Source of the DNA: Rubrobacter xylanophilus
GTDB lineage: Bacteria > Actinomycetota > Rubrobacteria > Rubrobacterales > Rubrobacteraceae
DNA length: 64,000 bases
Direction: 5' to 3'
Assembly: GCF_007164525.1 (NCBI RefSeq)
Contig: NZ_AP019791.1
Location: 496,001 to 560,000, forward strand
Positions 33,794 through 42,306 of the stretch are shown in pieces. The notes under the pieces were generated by a model. That model had not been told where the DNA came from, made no database searches, and worked only from the letters and a program-made list of their open reading frames with translations. Made by a program: the position numbers and the translations under genes. The first letter of the stretch is position 1, and each line of letters begins with the position of its first letter.

Positions 33794-33799
33794 TATAAG
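33794..33799 (+). promoter_or_regulatory. -10 element of the DUF2723 gene
   Basis: TATAAG ends 8 nt before the ATG at 33808, so transcription should start at about 33806 and the message be leaderless. No TTGACA is found 17 nt upstream; array C ends there instead, consistent with an activator-dependent promoter. Confidence 0.5.
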
Positions 33800-33807
33800 A
33801 CCCGGGG

Positions 33808-35388
33808 ATGCCCGCGACCTCGGAGGACTCTTTCGTGAAGAGAGCGAGGAAGAGGAGCAGGGAGGCGTATCCGGGGCTCGCAGCCGGGGCCTTCGCCCTC
33901 GGGCTGTATGCGGCGACGCTCGCGCCCACCACGTTGCCCTACGACCTGCCGGAGCTTCCGGACGCGGCGATGCTCCAGATGCAGGCGTGCGTGCTCGGGA
34001 TCACCCACCCCACCGGTTATCCCTCATACCTCGTGCTGACCCACCTGTTCACATACCTGCCCTTCGGGGACTGCGCCTACGCGGTCAACCTGGCCAGCGC
34101 TGTCTACGCCGCGCTGGCGGTGGTGGCGGTGTACTGGGCGGGGCTGCTGCTCGCGCGCAGCGTGATCGCGGCCCTCGTCGGGGCGCTGGCATTCGGGGTG
34201 GGCACCACCTTCTGGTCGCAGGCGGTGATAGCCGAGGTCTACACCCTCAACGCCCTGCTCGTTGCCCTCTCGCTGGGGGTCTTGCTCCTGTGGCGGGAAC
34301 AGCGGCGGGACCGCTACCTGCTGCTCGCCGCCTTGCTCCTCGGGCTGTGCCTGACCAACCACATGACGAGCGGGGCCCTGCTCCCGGCGGCCTTCCTGTT
34401 CGTGGCCGCCGTGGAGCGGAGGAAGCTCCTCGAGTGGCGGCTCATCCTGAAGGGAGCGGGGCTCTTCGTGCTCGGGCTTCTGCCCTACGCCTACCTGCCG
34501 CTCCGGGCTTCCATGGAGCCGCCGATGAGCGCCAACAAGCCGGACACCCCGGAGCGGTTCTGGTACGTGGTGAGCGGGGGGAACCTGCGGGGGACCTTCT
34601 TCGCATTCGGTCCCGGGGAGATGCCGGGCCGGATGCGGATGTACCTGGAGCACCTCTTCGAGAACTTCCACTGGGTGCTGGTGGAAGTCGGGTTGCTCGG
34701 GTTTTTGGCGCTGCTCGTCTGGGACCGGGCGGCGGCCCTGCTGCTCGGGGTCCCCTATGCGATCTGGCTGGTGCACGCCCTCGGAAACAATATCGTGGAC
34801 GTCGAGCTCTACTTCATCCCCACGTACCTCGTGCTCGCGCTGTGCGTGTCCCGGGGAGGTGCGCTGTTGCTCTCCGAGGCGCAAGTGCTTCTGGGGAGGC
34901 TCGGGGGGGCTCCCGCCGGGTTCGGGGCCGCCGCTCTTTCGGGGCTTCTCCTCCTGGCCTCTCTGGCATCTCTGCCCCGCGCCTACGCCGCGAACGACAT
35001 GAGCGGGTACTACCGGGGGCGGGAGATCCTGGAGACCGTGGCCTGCCGGGTCGAACCGGGCTCAACCGTGCTGCATCACCGGAGCAACCTCTGGTATTTG
35101 GTGCTCGTCGAAGAGCGCCGGCGCGATCTCACGCTGGTGGATCCCTTCCGGCACAACAGGGAGGTGAGCTACGCCGACCTGGTGTGGCCCGCCGAGATGG
35201 ATCTCCGGACCACCGACAGAGTCTACGGGACCGACGACCCGAGCGGGCTGAAGTCCGCCCGCATCGCCGTGCGGAGGGGACCTGTCTACCTGCTGGCGCA
35301 GGAGGAGGCCGATCCCCGCCCCTTCCGGGAGGCGGGGTGGCGGGTGGTTCGGGTGGAGGGGCCTCTGTACCGTTTGCTGCCTCCGTAA
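33808..35388 (+). CDS. DUF2723-family membrane glycosyltransferase-like protein
   Basis: 526 aa. After a short basic N-terminus come about ten helices. The DUF2723 signature is clear: YDLPELPDAAMLQMQACVLG, then ITHPTGYPSYLVLTHLF, LPFGDCAYAVNLASAVYAAL and WSQAVIAEVYTLNALL. This family has a GT-C-like fold and relatives act as protein O-mannosyltransferases in Bacteroidetes. The acidic residues in the first loop are the likely catalytic or metal site. In this island it may transfer a polyprenyl-linked sugar to surface protein or glycan. The start is leaderless behind TATAAG. Confidence 0.85.
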   Translation: MPATSEDSFVKRARKRSREAYPGLAAGAFALGLYAATLAPTTLPYDLPELPDAAMLQMQACVLGITHPTGYPSYLVLTHLFTYLPFGDCAYAVNLASAVYAALAVVAVYWAGLLLARSVIAALVGALAFGVGTTFWSQAVIAEVYTLNALLVALSLGVLLLWREQRRDRYLLLAALLLGLCLTNHMTSGALLPAAFLFVAAVERRKLLEWRLILKGAGLFVLGLLPYAYLPLRASMEPPMSANKPDTPERFWYVVSGGNLRGTFFAFGPGEMPGRMRMYLEHLFENFHWVLVEVGLLGFLALLVWDRAAALLLGVPYAIWLVHALGNNIVDVELYFIPTYLVLALCVSRGGALLLSEAQVLLGRLGGAPAGFGAAALSGLLLLASLASLPRAYAANDMSGYYRGREILETVACRVEPGSTVLHHRSNLWYLVLVEERRRDLTLVDPFRHNREVSYADLVWPAEMDLRTTDRVYGTDDPSGLKSARIAVRRGPVYLLAQEEADPRPFREAGWRVVRVEGPLYRLLPP

Positions 35389-35390
35389 CC

Positions 35391-35433
35391 GGTTCATGAA
35401 CCTTTAAAGCCCGTTTCACCCGGGTGCAACAAA
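35391..35433 (+). repeat. Array D of 11-bp phased repeats
   Basis: Units start at 35391 (GGTTCA), 35402 (CTTTAA), 35412 (CGTTTC) and 35423 (GGTGCA), spaced 11, 10 and 11 bp. The third unit continues as GTTTCACCCG, close to the GTTCACC core of Streptomyces PHO boxes as I remember it. The array begins 3 nt after the DUF2723 stop and ends about 19 nt before a possible -10, TAACAT (35452-35457). Confidence 0.55.
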
Positions 35434-35511
35434 AGGCATTGCGGCCCCGGCTAACATCCTCTCGCCGAGCCTTGCGTGCGTCGTCCGGCGGTTTTTGCGG
35501 AAAGGAGTTCT

Positions 35512-37614
35512 GTGCTGCGGGATCTCATCGTCGCCCTCTGCGTGGCGCTGCCCCTCGTCCTGCTTCCCGGCTACCCGTGGGCGCGGGTGCTCTGCGGGGA
35601 GGAGGACCGGGCGGCGCGGTTGATTTTCGGGTTGGCCCTCTCCCTGGCGACGGTCCCGGCGGCGGCGCTCGCCGCTGCCCGCCTCTCGGGTACGGGCGTG
35701 ACCGCCGCCGCTGCCCTCCTGGGGAGCGGGGCGGTCTTCCTCTCCGGCGTCGCCGTCTCTCTGGTCTTCGGGCCGGCCCGTCCGGCGGACAAGCCCCTGC
35801 TCGCGCTGCCGTCCGCTCCTCTGGGGCCGGCCGCCCTGCTGCCGCTCGGGGGGGCGCTGCTGGTCGGGATCGGGGTCGCTTCCGGGGCCGTTCCCGGGGG
35901 ATGGTGGCCGTCGGTCGCCGCGGCGCTGCTCGCCGGAGCGGCGGGCGCGCTGGGGCTCGCCCGGCCGGGAGGGGGCGCGGGGTTTCCGGTGCCTCCGAGA
36001 GCCTCCGCTCTCCGGGCGTTTGCGCTTCCCGCTTCCCTGCTGCTGGCGCTGCTCTGGGGGTACTCGGGACCCGTGCTGCACGACTGGCCCTTCATCCGGG
36101 GGGTGGACCACTACTCGCACACCGTAATGGCCAACCTCATGATGGAGCGCGCAGAGATCTACCCCTACCTCATCTACCCGCCAGGCTTCCACACGCTGAC
36201 GGCCGTGATCTGCCGGCTCGGCGGGCTGGACCCGCTGGAGCTCTTCCCGGTGCTGGCGCCGGCCTTTTTGCTCCTGCCCGCGCTTGCGCTCTACGTTCTC
36301 GGGCGCACCCTGTGGGGGGGAGGGCTCGGGGAGCTCGCCGCCGCCTCCCTGGTATTGCTCGGGGGGACCTACTACTACTTCCAGGACGCCATGTATCCCA
36401 ACATGGTCACCGCGCAGTTCCTCCTGCCGATGACGTTGGCGGCCCTTCTCCGGCTGTACGCCGCCCCCGGCCCCCGCACGTCCCTGCTGGTGGCCGTGAT
36501 TGGCTCCTCGGTGGTGCTCTACCACCAGGTTTCCGCAATGTACCTGGGGCTTCTGCTGGCGCTGCTCTGCGTGTGGGGGCTGCCGTACCTCCTGCTCCGC
36601 GAGCGGGAGGTGGGGGGATGGATGCTGCTCTCGCTCGCGCTCCTCGGTTCTCTCTCCGTCCTGTACGCCTGGGACACCTACGATCTTCCTGGGCTCGTCC
36701 GGGGGCTTGTCTCCGGCTCCCCGGGCGGTGCGGCGACCGGAGAGGCCGTCGGGATGGCGCTCGGCACCCAGCCGCCCTACAGCTTCTCCTTCCTCTCCGG
36801 CACCATGGTCTCCCTGCCGGTGCTCTGCCTCGGTCTCTTCGGGCTGGTGCTCGCGGCGGGCGGGACGGTGCGTCGGGCGGGGAGGCTGTCGTATCTCACG
36901 CTGGTGCTCTGGGCGTTCGTGCTCTTCGTGGGCAGCCGGACCGCGATGAGCGGGTTCCCGCAGCGGTTCGGGCGAGATCTCGGGATTCCGCTCGCCCTCT
37001 TCGCCGCCCTGGGCCTCGTGGTGGTGCTCCGTTCGCTGGTTCCCCGCAGACCCCTTCTCGTCTTCGCAACCTCGGTGGTCGCGCTGCTCGCCGTGGGGCT
37101 GATCGGGGTGCGGGGCGCGCAGAGCCTGCAGTACGCCGCGGGGCCCAGCGTCCAGCTCACAATGACGCCCGGCATAGCGGCCGCCGGGGAGTGGCTGGAG
37201 CGGCACAATACCGGGGGGAACATAATCGTCGGCCCGCATGCCAACCAGGTGCCGAGCCGGATGATGCTCGCGATGGGCGACTATTCAGCGTTGCAGTCTT
37301 TCACCAGAAAACAGATCCTCCGCCCCCGAGACCTGCCGCCCAGGGGGCCGCGCCCGCTCGTCGACGTGCTCCGGGTGGTCGAGAACCCGGCGGGCGGGGA
37401 GGTGCCGGAGATCTTGCGCCGTTACGACGTCCGCTACATCGTCCTCTACAAAAACATGCCCGACAGACCCACCCGGGACTACTGGCGGGCCTTCGCCGAC
37501 CACCCCGGCCTCTACCGCGTCCGCTTCGAGAACCGCGACGTCCTGATCGTCGAGCCCCGCTTCGAGAATGGCTCGTCGTCCGACGCCCCCGAACGCCCGG
37601 CCGATCTGCGGTAG
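35512..37614 (+). CDS. Large GT-C-like integral membrane protein (copy 2)
   Basis: 700 aa from GTG 35512, 4 nt after AAAGGAG. It is a paralog of the 30334 gene with the same plan: about 14 helices, a GVDHYSHTVMANLMM acidic motif, the PPGFHTLTAVICRLGG stretch, YAWDTYDL and a soluble end (ERHNTGGNIIVGPHANQ) closing with EVPEILRRYDVRYIVLY. Probably a GT-C enzyme for the same surface glycan, acting at a different sugar or acceptor. The near-identity of 36201-36266 with the first copy suggests gene conversion. Confidence 0.75.
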   Translation: MLRDLIVALCVALPLVLLPGYPWARVLCGEEDRAARLIFGLALSLATVPAAALAAARLSGTGVTAAAALLGSGAVFLSGVAVSLVFGPARPADKPLLALPSAPLGPAALLPLGGALLVGIGVASGAVPGGWWPSVAAALLAGAAGALGLARPGGGAGFPVPPRASALRAFALPASLLLALLWGYSGPVLHDWPFIRGVDHYSHTVMANLMMERAEIYPYLIYPPGFHTLTAVICRLGGLDPLELFPVLAPAFLLLPALALYVLGRTLWGGGLGELAAASLVLLGGTYYYFQDAMYPNMVTAQFLLPMTLAALLRLYAAPGPRTSLLVAVIGSSVVLYHQVSAMYLGLLLALLCVWGLPYLLLREREVGGWMLLSLALLGSLSVLYAWDTYDLPGLVRGLVSGSPGGAATGEAVGMALGTQPPYSFSFLSGTMVSLPVLCLGLFGLVLAAGGTVRRAGRLSYLTLVLWAFVLFVGSRTAMSGFPQRFGRDLGIPLALFAALGLVVVLRSLVPRRPLLVFATSVVALLAVGLIGVRGAQSLQYAAGPSVQLTMTPGIAAAGEWLERHNTGGNIIVGPHANQVPSRMMLAMGDYSALQSFTRKQILRPRDLPPRGPRPLVDVLRVVENPAGGEVPEILRRYDVRYIVLYKNMPDRPTRDYWRAFADHPGLYRVRFENRDVLIVEPRFENGSSSDAPERPADLR

Positions 37615-37664
37615 TATTTCGGGGCTGTTTTGGTCGACGGCAGGACGAGAGAGGATCTTCTGGT

Positions 37665-38483
37665 TTGCTGGAGCTTTTGCAGGCGGTGCTTCTCGGGGTG
37701 GTGCAGGGGCTCACCGAGTTCCTGCCGGTCTCCAGCTCCGGGCACCTGTTGCTCGGGCAGTACTTTCTCGGTCTCGACCAGGACAGGTTCGGGCTCTCCT
37801 TCGACGTGGCGCTACACCTGGGGACGCTGGTGGCGGTGGTGGTCTTTTTTCGGCGGGATCTCTTGCGGATGGCCGCGGCCTTTCTCCGCTCGCTCGGCGG
37901 CGGCCGCGACCTCGCCGATCCCGACCAGCGGCTGGCATATTTGGTGCTGGCGGCCACCGTCCCGGCCGCCCTCATCGGCTACCTGTGGGAGGACTTCTTC
38001 GAGACTGCGGTGCGCAGCCCGTGGGTGGTGGTCTTCAACCTGGCCTTCGTCGGGCTCCTGTTCCTCGTCGCCGAGGCGGTCGGGCGCAAGAGCCGCCGGG
38101 CAGAGAAGATGGGCTTCGCCGAGGCCGTCGGCATCGGGCTCGCCCAGGCCGCGGCGCTGGTGCCCGGGGTCTCGCGCTCGGGGGCGACGATCACGCTGGG
38201 GCTCCTGTTCGGGCTGCGCCGGGAGGAGGCGGCCCGCTTCTCCTTCCTGATGAGCGCTCCCATCATCGCCGGCGCCGGGACGCTGCAGCTCGGGGAGGTG
38301 CTGGCCGAGGGGCTGGGGCCCGAGCAGGCTCTCATGTTCGTCGTGGGCTTCCTCTCCTCCGCCGTGGTGGGGTACCTCGCCATAAGGTTCTTCATCTCCT
38401 TCGTCGCCCGCTACAGCCTGCGGGCCTTCGCCTACTACAGGTTCGGGCTCGCGGCCTTCGTGGCCGTCCTGCTCCTGTTTTGA
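37665..38483 (+). CDS. uppP: Undecaprenyl-diphosphate phosphatase (BacA/UppP)
   Basis: 272 aa from TTG 37665, 9 nt after AGAGAGGA. The two active-site signatures are present: VQGLTEFLPVSSSGHLLLG near the N-terminus and LVPGVSRSGATITLGLLFG in the middle, with eight hydrophobic segments. It regenerates undecaprenyl phosphate from the diphosphate released by peptidoglycan or glycan polymerisation. It closes the surface-glycan island, where carrier-lipid recycling is needed, and also confers basal bacitracin tolerance. Confidence 0.93.
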   Translation: MLELLQAVLLGVVQGLTEFLPVSSSGHLLLGQYFLGLDQDRFGLSFDVALHLGTLVAVVVFFRRDLLRMAAAFLRSLGGGRDLADPDQRLAYLVLAATVPAALIGYLWEDFFETAVRSPWVVVFNLAFVGLLFLVAEAVGRKSRRAEKMGFAEAVGIGLAQAAALVPGVSRSGATITLGLLFGLRREEAARFSFLMSAPIIAGAGTLQLGEVLAEGLGPEQALMFVVGFLSSAVVGYLAIRFFISFVARYSLRAFAYYRFGLAAFVAVLLLF

Positions 38484-38557
38484 AGTCGCCACCCTTTTCT
38501 GCTAATTTGGATATGATCATGGTGCGTGCGGCGGGCGGGATGCGGCGATTTACCAGG

Positions 38558-38593
38558 GAGGGGCGCGGCCCCTTCGGGCGCGGCGCGCCCCTC
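38558..38593 (+). terminator. G/C-rich hairpin with UUCG-type loop between uppP and pheA
   Basis: GAGGGGCGCG (38558-38567) pairs perfectly with CGCGCCCCTC (38584-38593). The enclosed sequence can form an inner CCC-TTCG-GG hairpin. It follows the uppP stop by 75 nt and directly precedes TATAGT (38595-38600), the likely pheA -10. No U-tract follows, so it may be a terminator, a leader structure or both. Confidence 0.5.
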
Positions 38594-38665
38594 CTATAGT
38601 CCGGAAGCGCTCGAATCCTTCTTACTGGCCGCAGAGCAGAGTGATACCCAGGAGGCCGCACGACC

Positions 38666-39781
38666 GTGTATCCGACTGACCAGTCCGCAGGAGCCCGGGA
38701 CAAGGGGATCGAGGAACTCAGGGCCGGCATAGACGAGATAGACGCCGAGATAGTCCGGCTGCTGGACCGCCGGGCGCGGCTCGCTAGGAAGATCGGCGAG
38801 TTCAAGCGCAGTAACGGGCTCGAAGCCTACGTACCCTCCCGGGAGCGGGCCGTGCTCGACCGGGTGCTGCGGCTCGGCGAGGGGGACTTTCCGCGGCGGG
38901 GCCTCGAGGCGGTCTTCCGGGAGATCATCTCCTCCTCCATCTCGTTGGAGGAGCGGATGCGGGTGGCCTACCTGGGGCCTGAGACCACCTTCACCCACGA
39001 GGCGGCCCTGCGGGCCTTCGGGGCCAGCGTGGAGCTGGAGCCCGAGGCCACGGTCTCCGACGTCTTCGCCCGGGTGGAGCGGGGCGAGGCCCAGCACGGG
39101 GTGGTGCCGCTGGAGAACTCGATGGAGGGGGCGGTGACCCACACCCTCGACGAGCTGATGAACAGCCCGCTGAAGATCTGTGGCGAGGTCTACCTTCCGA
39201 TCATGCAGAATCTTCTCTCCCGGGAGGATTCCCTGGAGGGGGTGCGGGTCGTCTGCTCCCATCCGATGGCTCTGGCGCAGGCGGCACCGTGGCTGCGGCG
39301 GAATCTCCCCGCCGCCCGGCTGCAGGAGGTCGAGTCCACGGGGGAGGCGGCCCGGATGGCGGCCTCCCGCCCGGGTTTCGCCGCGGTGGGGAGCGCGCTC
39401 GCCGCCGAGTCCTACGGGCTCAAGGTGCTCGCCCGCGGTATCCAGGACTCCCGGGCCAACGCCACCCGCTTCATCGTGCTGGGCCGCAGATGGGCCGGCA
39501 GGACGGGCCGCGACAAGACCAGCGTGGTCTTCTCCGTGAAGGACCGTCCCGGTGTCCTGCGAGACGCGCTCTCCGCATTCGCCGAGGAGGGGATAAACCT
39601 CACCCGCATAGAGAGCCGCCCGAGCCGCAAGCGGGCCTGGACGTACGTGTTCTTCGCGGACTTCCAGGGGCATCCCGAGGAGGAGCGGGTCCGGCGGGCT
39701 CTGGAGGCGCTGGAGGAGCACTGCCCGTACGTCGTTCTGATCGGAGCCTACCCCGAGGCCCGCGACCCGGAGGCGCTCTGA
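38666..39781 (+). CDS. pheA: Chorismate mutase-prephenate dehydratase (P-protein)
   Basis: 371 aa with three domains. Chorismate mutase AroQ is at about 14-95 (LRAGIDEIDAEIVRLLDRRA). Prephenate dehydratase follows at about 100-275 (VAYLGPETTFTHEAAL, VVPLENSMEGAV and the TRFIVLG end with catalytic Thr). An ACT regulatory domain is at about 285-362 (KDRPGVLRDALSAF, ESRPSRK for phenylalanine binding). It makes phenylpyruvate and should be feedback-inhibited by phenylalanine. GTG 38666 follows AGGAGG. The HARE-HTH gene follows after 12 nt. Confidence 0.95.
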   Translation: MYPTDQSAGARDKGIEELRAGIDEIDAEIVRLLDRRARLARKIGEFKRSNGLEAYVPSRERAVLDRVLRLGEGDFPRRGLEAVFREIISSSISLEERMRVAYLGPETTFTHEAALRAFGASVELEPEATVSDVFARVERGEAQHGVVPLENSMEGAVTHTLDELMNSPLKICGEVYLPIMQNLLSREDSLEGVRVVCSHPMALAQAAPWLRRNLPAARLQEVESTGEAARMAASRPGFAAVGSALAAESYGLKVLARGIQDSRANATRFIVLGRRWAGRTGRDKTSVVFSVKDRPGVLRDALSAFAEEGINLTRIESRPSRKRAWTYVFFADFQGHPEEERVRRALEALEEHCPYVVLIGAYPEARDPEAL

Positions 39782-39793
39782 GGGAGGTTGCTT

Positions 39794-40027
39794 GTGGGTT
39801 TCAAGCGGGCGGCGGAGGAGGTGCTGAGGGAGGTCGGCCGGCCGCTGCACTACACGGACATCACCGAGCTGGCCCTGGAGTCCGGCTACCTCACGACCCG
39901 CGGGAAGACCCCGCACAACACGATGCGGGCCCGGCTCTCCGTGGACGTGAGGGACAACCCGGAGAGCCCGTTCGTCCAGACGGCCCCCGGCGTCTACGGC
40001 CTACGGAAGATGCCAAAGAGACGCTAG
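39794..40027 (+). CDS. Stand-alone HARE-HTH domain protein
   Basis: 77 aa from GTG 39794, 6 nt after GGGAGG. The entire protein is the HARE-HTH fold (HB1, ASXL, restriction endonuclease helix-turn-helix): FKRAAEEVLREVGRPLHYTD, then a wing with NTMRARLS and a final GVYGLRK. In other bacteria the domain is fused to nucleases or forms the RNA polymerase delta subunit. Here it is alone and probably co-transcribed with pheA. A DNA-binding or polymerase-associated role is an inference. Confidence 0.78.
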   Translation: MGFKRAAEEVLREVGRPLHYTDITELALESGYLTTRGKTPHNTMRARLSVDVRDNPESPFVQTAPGVYGLRKMPKRR

Positions 40028-40092
40028 AGATGCTGTATAGTCAGTGACGGCCCTGCGTGATGCGCTACCGATGATTGGGAGGAGCCTTGCAC

Positions 40093-40803
40093 ATGGTTGA
40101 GCTTGCCGACAGGACAGCCGAAGCAGCCCGCAAGATCCGGAGCCTCGACGACTTCGAGGCCCGGCTGGAACGCGCCGCCGGGAGGGTGGACGAGCTGACC
40201 GGGCGTCCGGAGGCGGCGCTGGTGATCTACGAGGCCGCACTGATGAAGAGCGGGCGGCCCAGAGAGGAGATACGAAGACTCGTGGACCGCTTCCGGGAGA
40301 CGTTCGCGGACGAGGAGGAGCCCCTGACCATCCCCCGGGTGAGCGCTCTGATGAAGGTCGAGGGCGACGAGTGGTTCTTCGGCGAGAAGGAGCTCAGGGT
40401 GCTCACCGGCCAGCTCCTCGGTCAGTTCCAGCACCGGGTGGCCCAGTACAACTACCTGGACGAGCGCACGGTCCTGCGGCGCTGGGCCGACTCCTACGAC
40501 ACCCGGCTCTTCATCCGGCGCCGGATCCTGGACACCGAGCCGGTGGTGGGGGTGACCGGGGCCTTCGACCTGGAGCTGATGCAGTACCTGCGGGTCATCG
40601 CGGGCGGGGATACGCTGGTGCCCACGGAGGGTGTGGCCCGGGGCCTCGAGCTTCTGGGCTTCGACAGGCCCTCCGACGGATACGAGACGCTGGCCGCGGC
40701 CGAACAACTCGCCCTGCACCTGGAGCTTCCGGCTCCGGTGGTCGGGGAGATGCTCGAGGAGCTCGCCCGCGAGGGCGGGGAAGGATCCCTCTCCGGAGAG
40801 TAG
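40093..40803 (+). CDS. Uncharacterised helical protein
   Basis: 236 aa from ATG 40093 with GGAGGAG 9-10 nt upstream. It is soluble and mostly alpha-helical, with Arg/Glu-rich segments (ADRTAEAARKIRSLDDFEARL) and a conserved-looking centre (VEGDEWFFGEKELRVLTGQLL, then FQHRVAQYNYLDER). No signal peptide, membrane helix or recognised motif. Its placement between a HARE-HTH protein and a cold-shock fusion suggests nucleic-acid or gene-expression functions, but that is only context. Confidence 0.7.
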   Translation: MVELADRTAEAARKIRSLDDFEARLERAAGRVDELTGRPEAALVIYEAALMKSGRPREEIRRLVDRFRETFADEEEPLTIPRVSALMKVEGDEWFFGEKELRVLTGQLLGQFQHRVAQYNYLDERTVLRRWADSYDTRLFIRRRILDTEPVVGVTGAFDLELMQYLRVIAGGDTLVPTEGVARGLELLGFDRPSDGYETLAAAEQLALHLELPAPVVGEMLEELAREGGEGSLSGE

Positions 40804-40935
40804 CCGGAGGGGATGCCGGGGTAGGCGCTGGAGAGGCTGCCCGGGGCAAGCCGGCCGGGAGGTGGTAGAATCCCCTCGCATCCGGCCATGCATGTAACCT
40901 CGGCGCGAGAGGCGGATAAGGAGCAGGATCACCTC

Positions 40936-41541
40936 ATGGCGGATTCCAAAAAGCGCATAGCACTGAAGCCACACATAGACCAGATCCGGGAGTGGGTCGA
41001 CCAGGGCAAGAGCGACGAGTGGATCGCCGACGCCCTGGGGACCAGCGCCTCCTCCGTGCAGTCGTTCCGCTCCCGCAACGACATCTACCGCCGGGAGAGG
41101 GTCCAGCGCGAGCCCGAGAGCATCTTCGAGGGCGTGCTGGACCACGGCGAACGCGACGGGTGGGGCCTGTGGCTCGACCCGGCGGTGGCCGAGGACCCCA
41201 TCTGGAAGCGTCACTGGCAGGACGTGGACGCCGTGGTGGTGAAGCTCGCCCGCGAAGCGATAGTTCTGGAACCCGATCGCGCCGAGCCGGCGAGCGATGG
41301 CGGGGGGCTGCCGGTCCAGCAGGAGGAAGGGGAATCCGGACGCCGGGAGCAGGGCCGGGTGAAGTGGTTCGACCCGGAGAAGGGTTACGGTTTTTTGGTC
41401 CGGCCCGGTGGCGAAGATCTCTTCGTGCATCACTCTGAGGTAGAGGGTGATGCTTCGGAGTTGCGACAGGGAGCGGAGGTGGAGTACGAGGTCGGAAGCA
41501 ACGAGCGCGGTCCGAATGCCCGGCGGGTCAGGGTGCTATAG
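40936..41541 (+). CDS. Helical N-terminal domain fused to a C-terminal cold-shock domain
   Basis: 201 aa. Residues about 1-45 look like a helix-turn-helix (HIDQIREWVDQGKSDEWIAD, then TSASSVQSFRSRN). A linker of about 85 residues follows, then a cold-shock domain at about 136-201 with RNP1-like KGYGFLV and RNP2-like DLFVHHSEV. Such a protein could bind single-stranded RNA or DNA through the CSD and a second target through the N-terminus. ATG 40888 gives 16 more residues and is near-leaderless behind TAGAAT (40866-40871). I prefer 40936 because homologous N-termini of this type start at MADSKK-like sequence, which I cannot verify. Confidence 0.78.
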   Translation: MADSKKRIALKPHIDQIREWVDQGKSDEWIADALGTSASSVQSFRSRNDIYRRERVQREPESIFEGVLDHGERDGWGLWLDPAVAEDPIWKRHWQDVDAVVVKLAREAIVLEPDRAEPASDGGGLPVQQEEGESGRREQGRVKWFDPEKGYGFLVRPGGEDLFVHHSEVEGDASELRQGAEVEYEVGSNERGPNARRVRVL

Positions 41542-41548
41542 CTCGTTT

Positions 41549-42211
41549 CTACTCCACGGTAGAGGTCTTCGGGTCGGGCTCCTCCGGCAGGTGGTCGGTG
41601 GAGGCCAGCTCCAGCAGCCGGGGTTCGGAGTCCGGCGGCCAGAGGATTCGGGTTATGGAGGCGTTGGGAGCCCTGCGGTCTCCGGCGAGCACGCCCGGTC
41701 CGAAACGGTCGCGCAGGAAGGCCCTTATGGCTCCTCCGTGGGAGACGACCGTCACGAGCCCGCCCCGGGGGTGGCGGGCCCGGATCTCCGCGACGGCCGC
41801 TTCGAAGCGGCCGAGCACCTCCTCGTCCGTCTCGGCGCCGACCATCTGCCAGCGCTCCTCCTCGGGGACGGCGAGGAACTTCTCCAGCAGCTCCGGGAAG
41901 CGGGCGATGCGCTCCTCGTGGGTTGTGCCCTCCAGGATCCCCCCTCGGCGCTCGGTCAGACCCTCCAGCAGAACTATCTCTCCCGTATAGCCCGACTCGC
42001 GGGCCAGGATCTCCGCCGTCTCCAGAGCCCGGCGCAGCGGGCTTGAGTAGATGGCGGAGATCCTGCGGGCGGCCAGCGCCCTTCCAGCGTACCGGGCCTG
42101 TCGGCGTCCCTCCTCGGAGAGGGGGAACTCTCTCCGTCCCTGCCAGATCCGCTTTGCATTGGCCGTGGACTGGCCGTGGCGTATCAGCAACATCTCCAGG
42201 GGCTCGGGCAT
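41549..42211 (-). CDS. Histidine phosphatase superfamily protein (phosphoglycerate-mutase-like)
   Basis: 220 aa. The phosphohistidine motif LLIRHGQSTANAKRIWQGR is near the N-terminus, the second arginine lies in YSSPLRRALETA, the proton-donor Glu is in the LTERRGG region and the second catalytic His in VVSHGGAIRAFL. It is probably a cofactor-independent phosphatase on small phosphorylated metabolites rather than a glycolytic mutase. ATG 42211 and ATG 42229 are both possible. The upstream GTTAAGGTTAACC may be regulatory. Confidence 0.85.
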   Translation of the reverse strand: MPEPLEMLLIRHGQSTANAKRIWQGRREFPLSEEGRRQARYAGRALAARRISAIYSSPLRRALETAEILARESGYTGEIVLLEGLTERRGGILEGTTHEERIARFPELLEKFLAVPEEERWQMVGAETDEEVLGRFEAAVAEIRARHPRGGLVTVVSHGGAIRAFLRDRFGPGVLAGDRRAPNASITRILWPPDSEPRLLELASTDHLPEEPDPKTSTVE

Positions 42212-42306
42212 GGTGTTAAGGTTAACCATGCCTCTACGTTTCGGCAACCCTCAACCGGTGCTAGAATCCTTGGAGCCGCTTTGAGGCCGAGGGGAGGATT
42301 GCCGCA

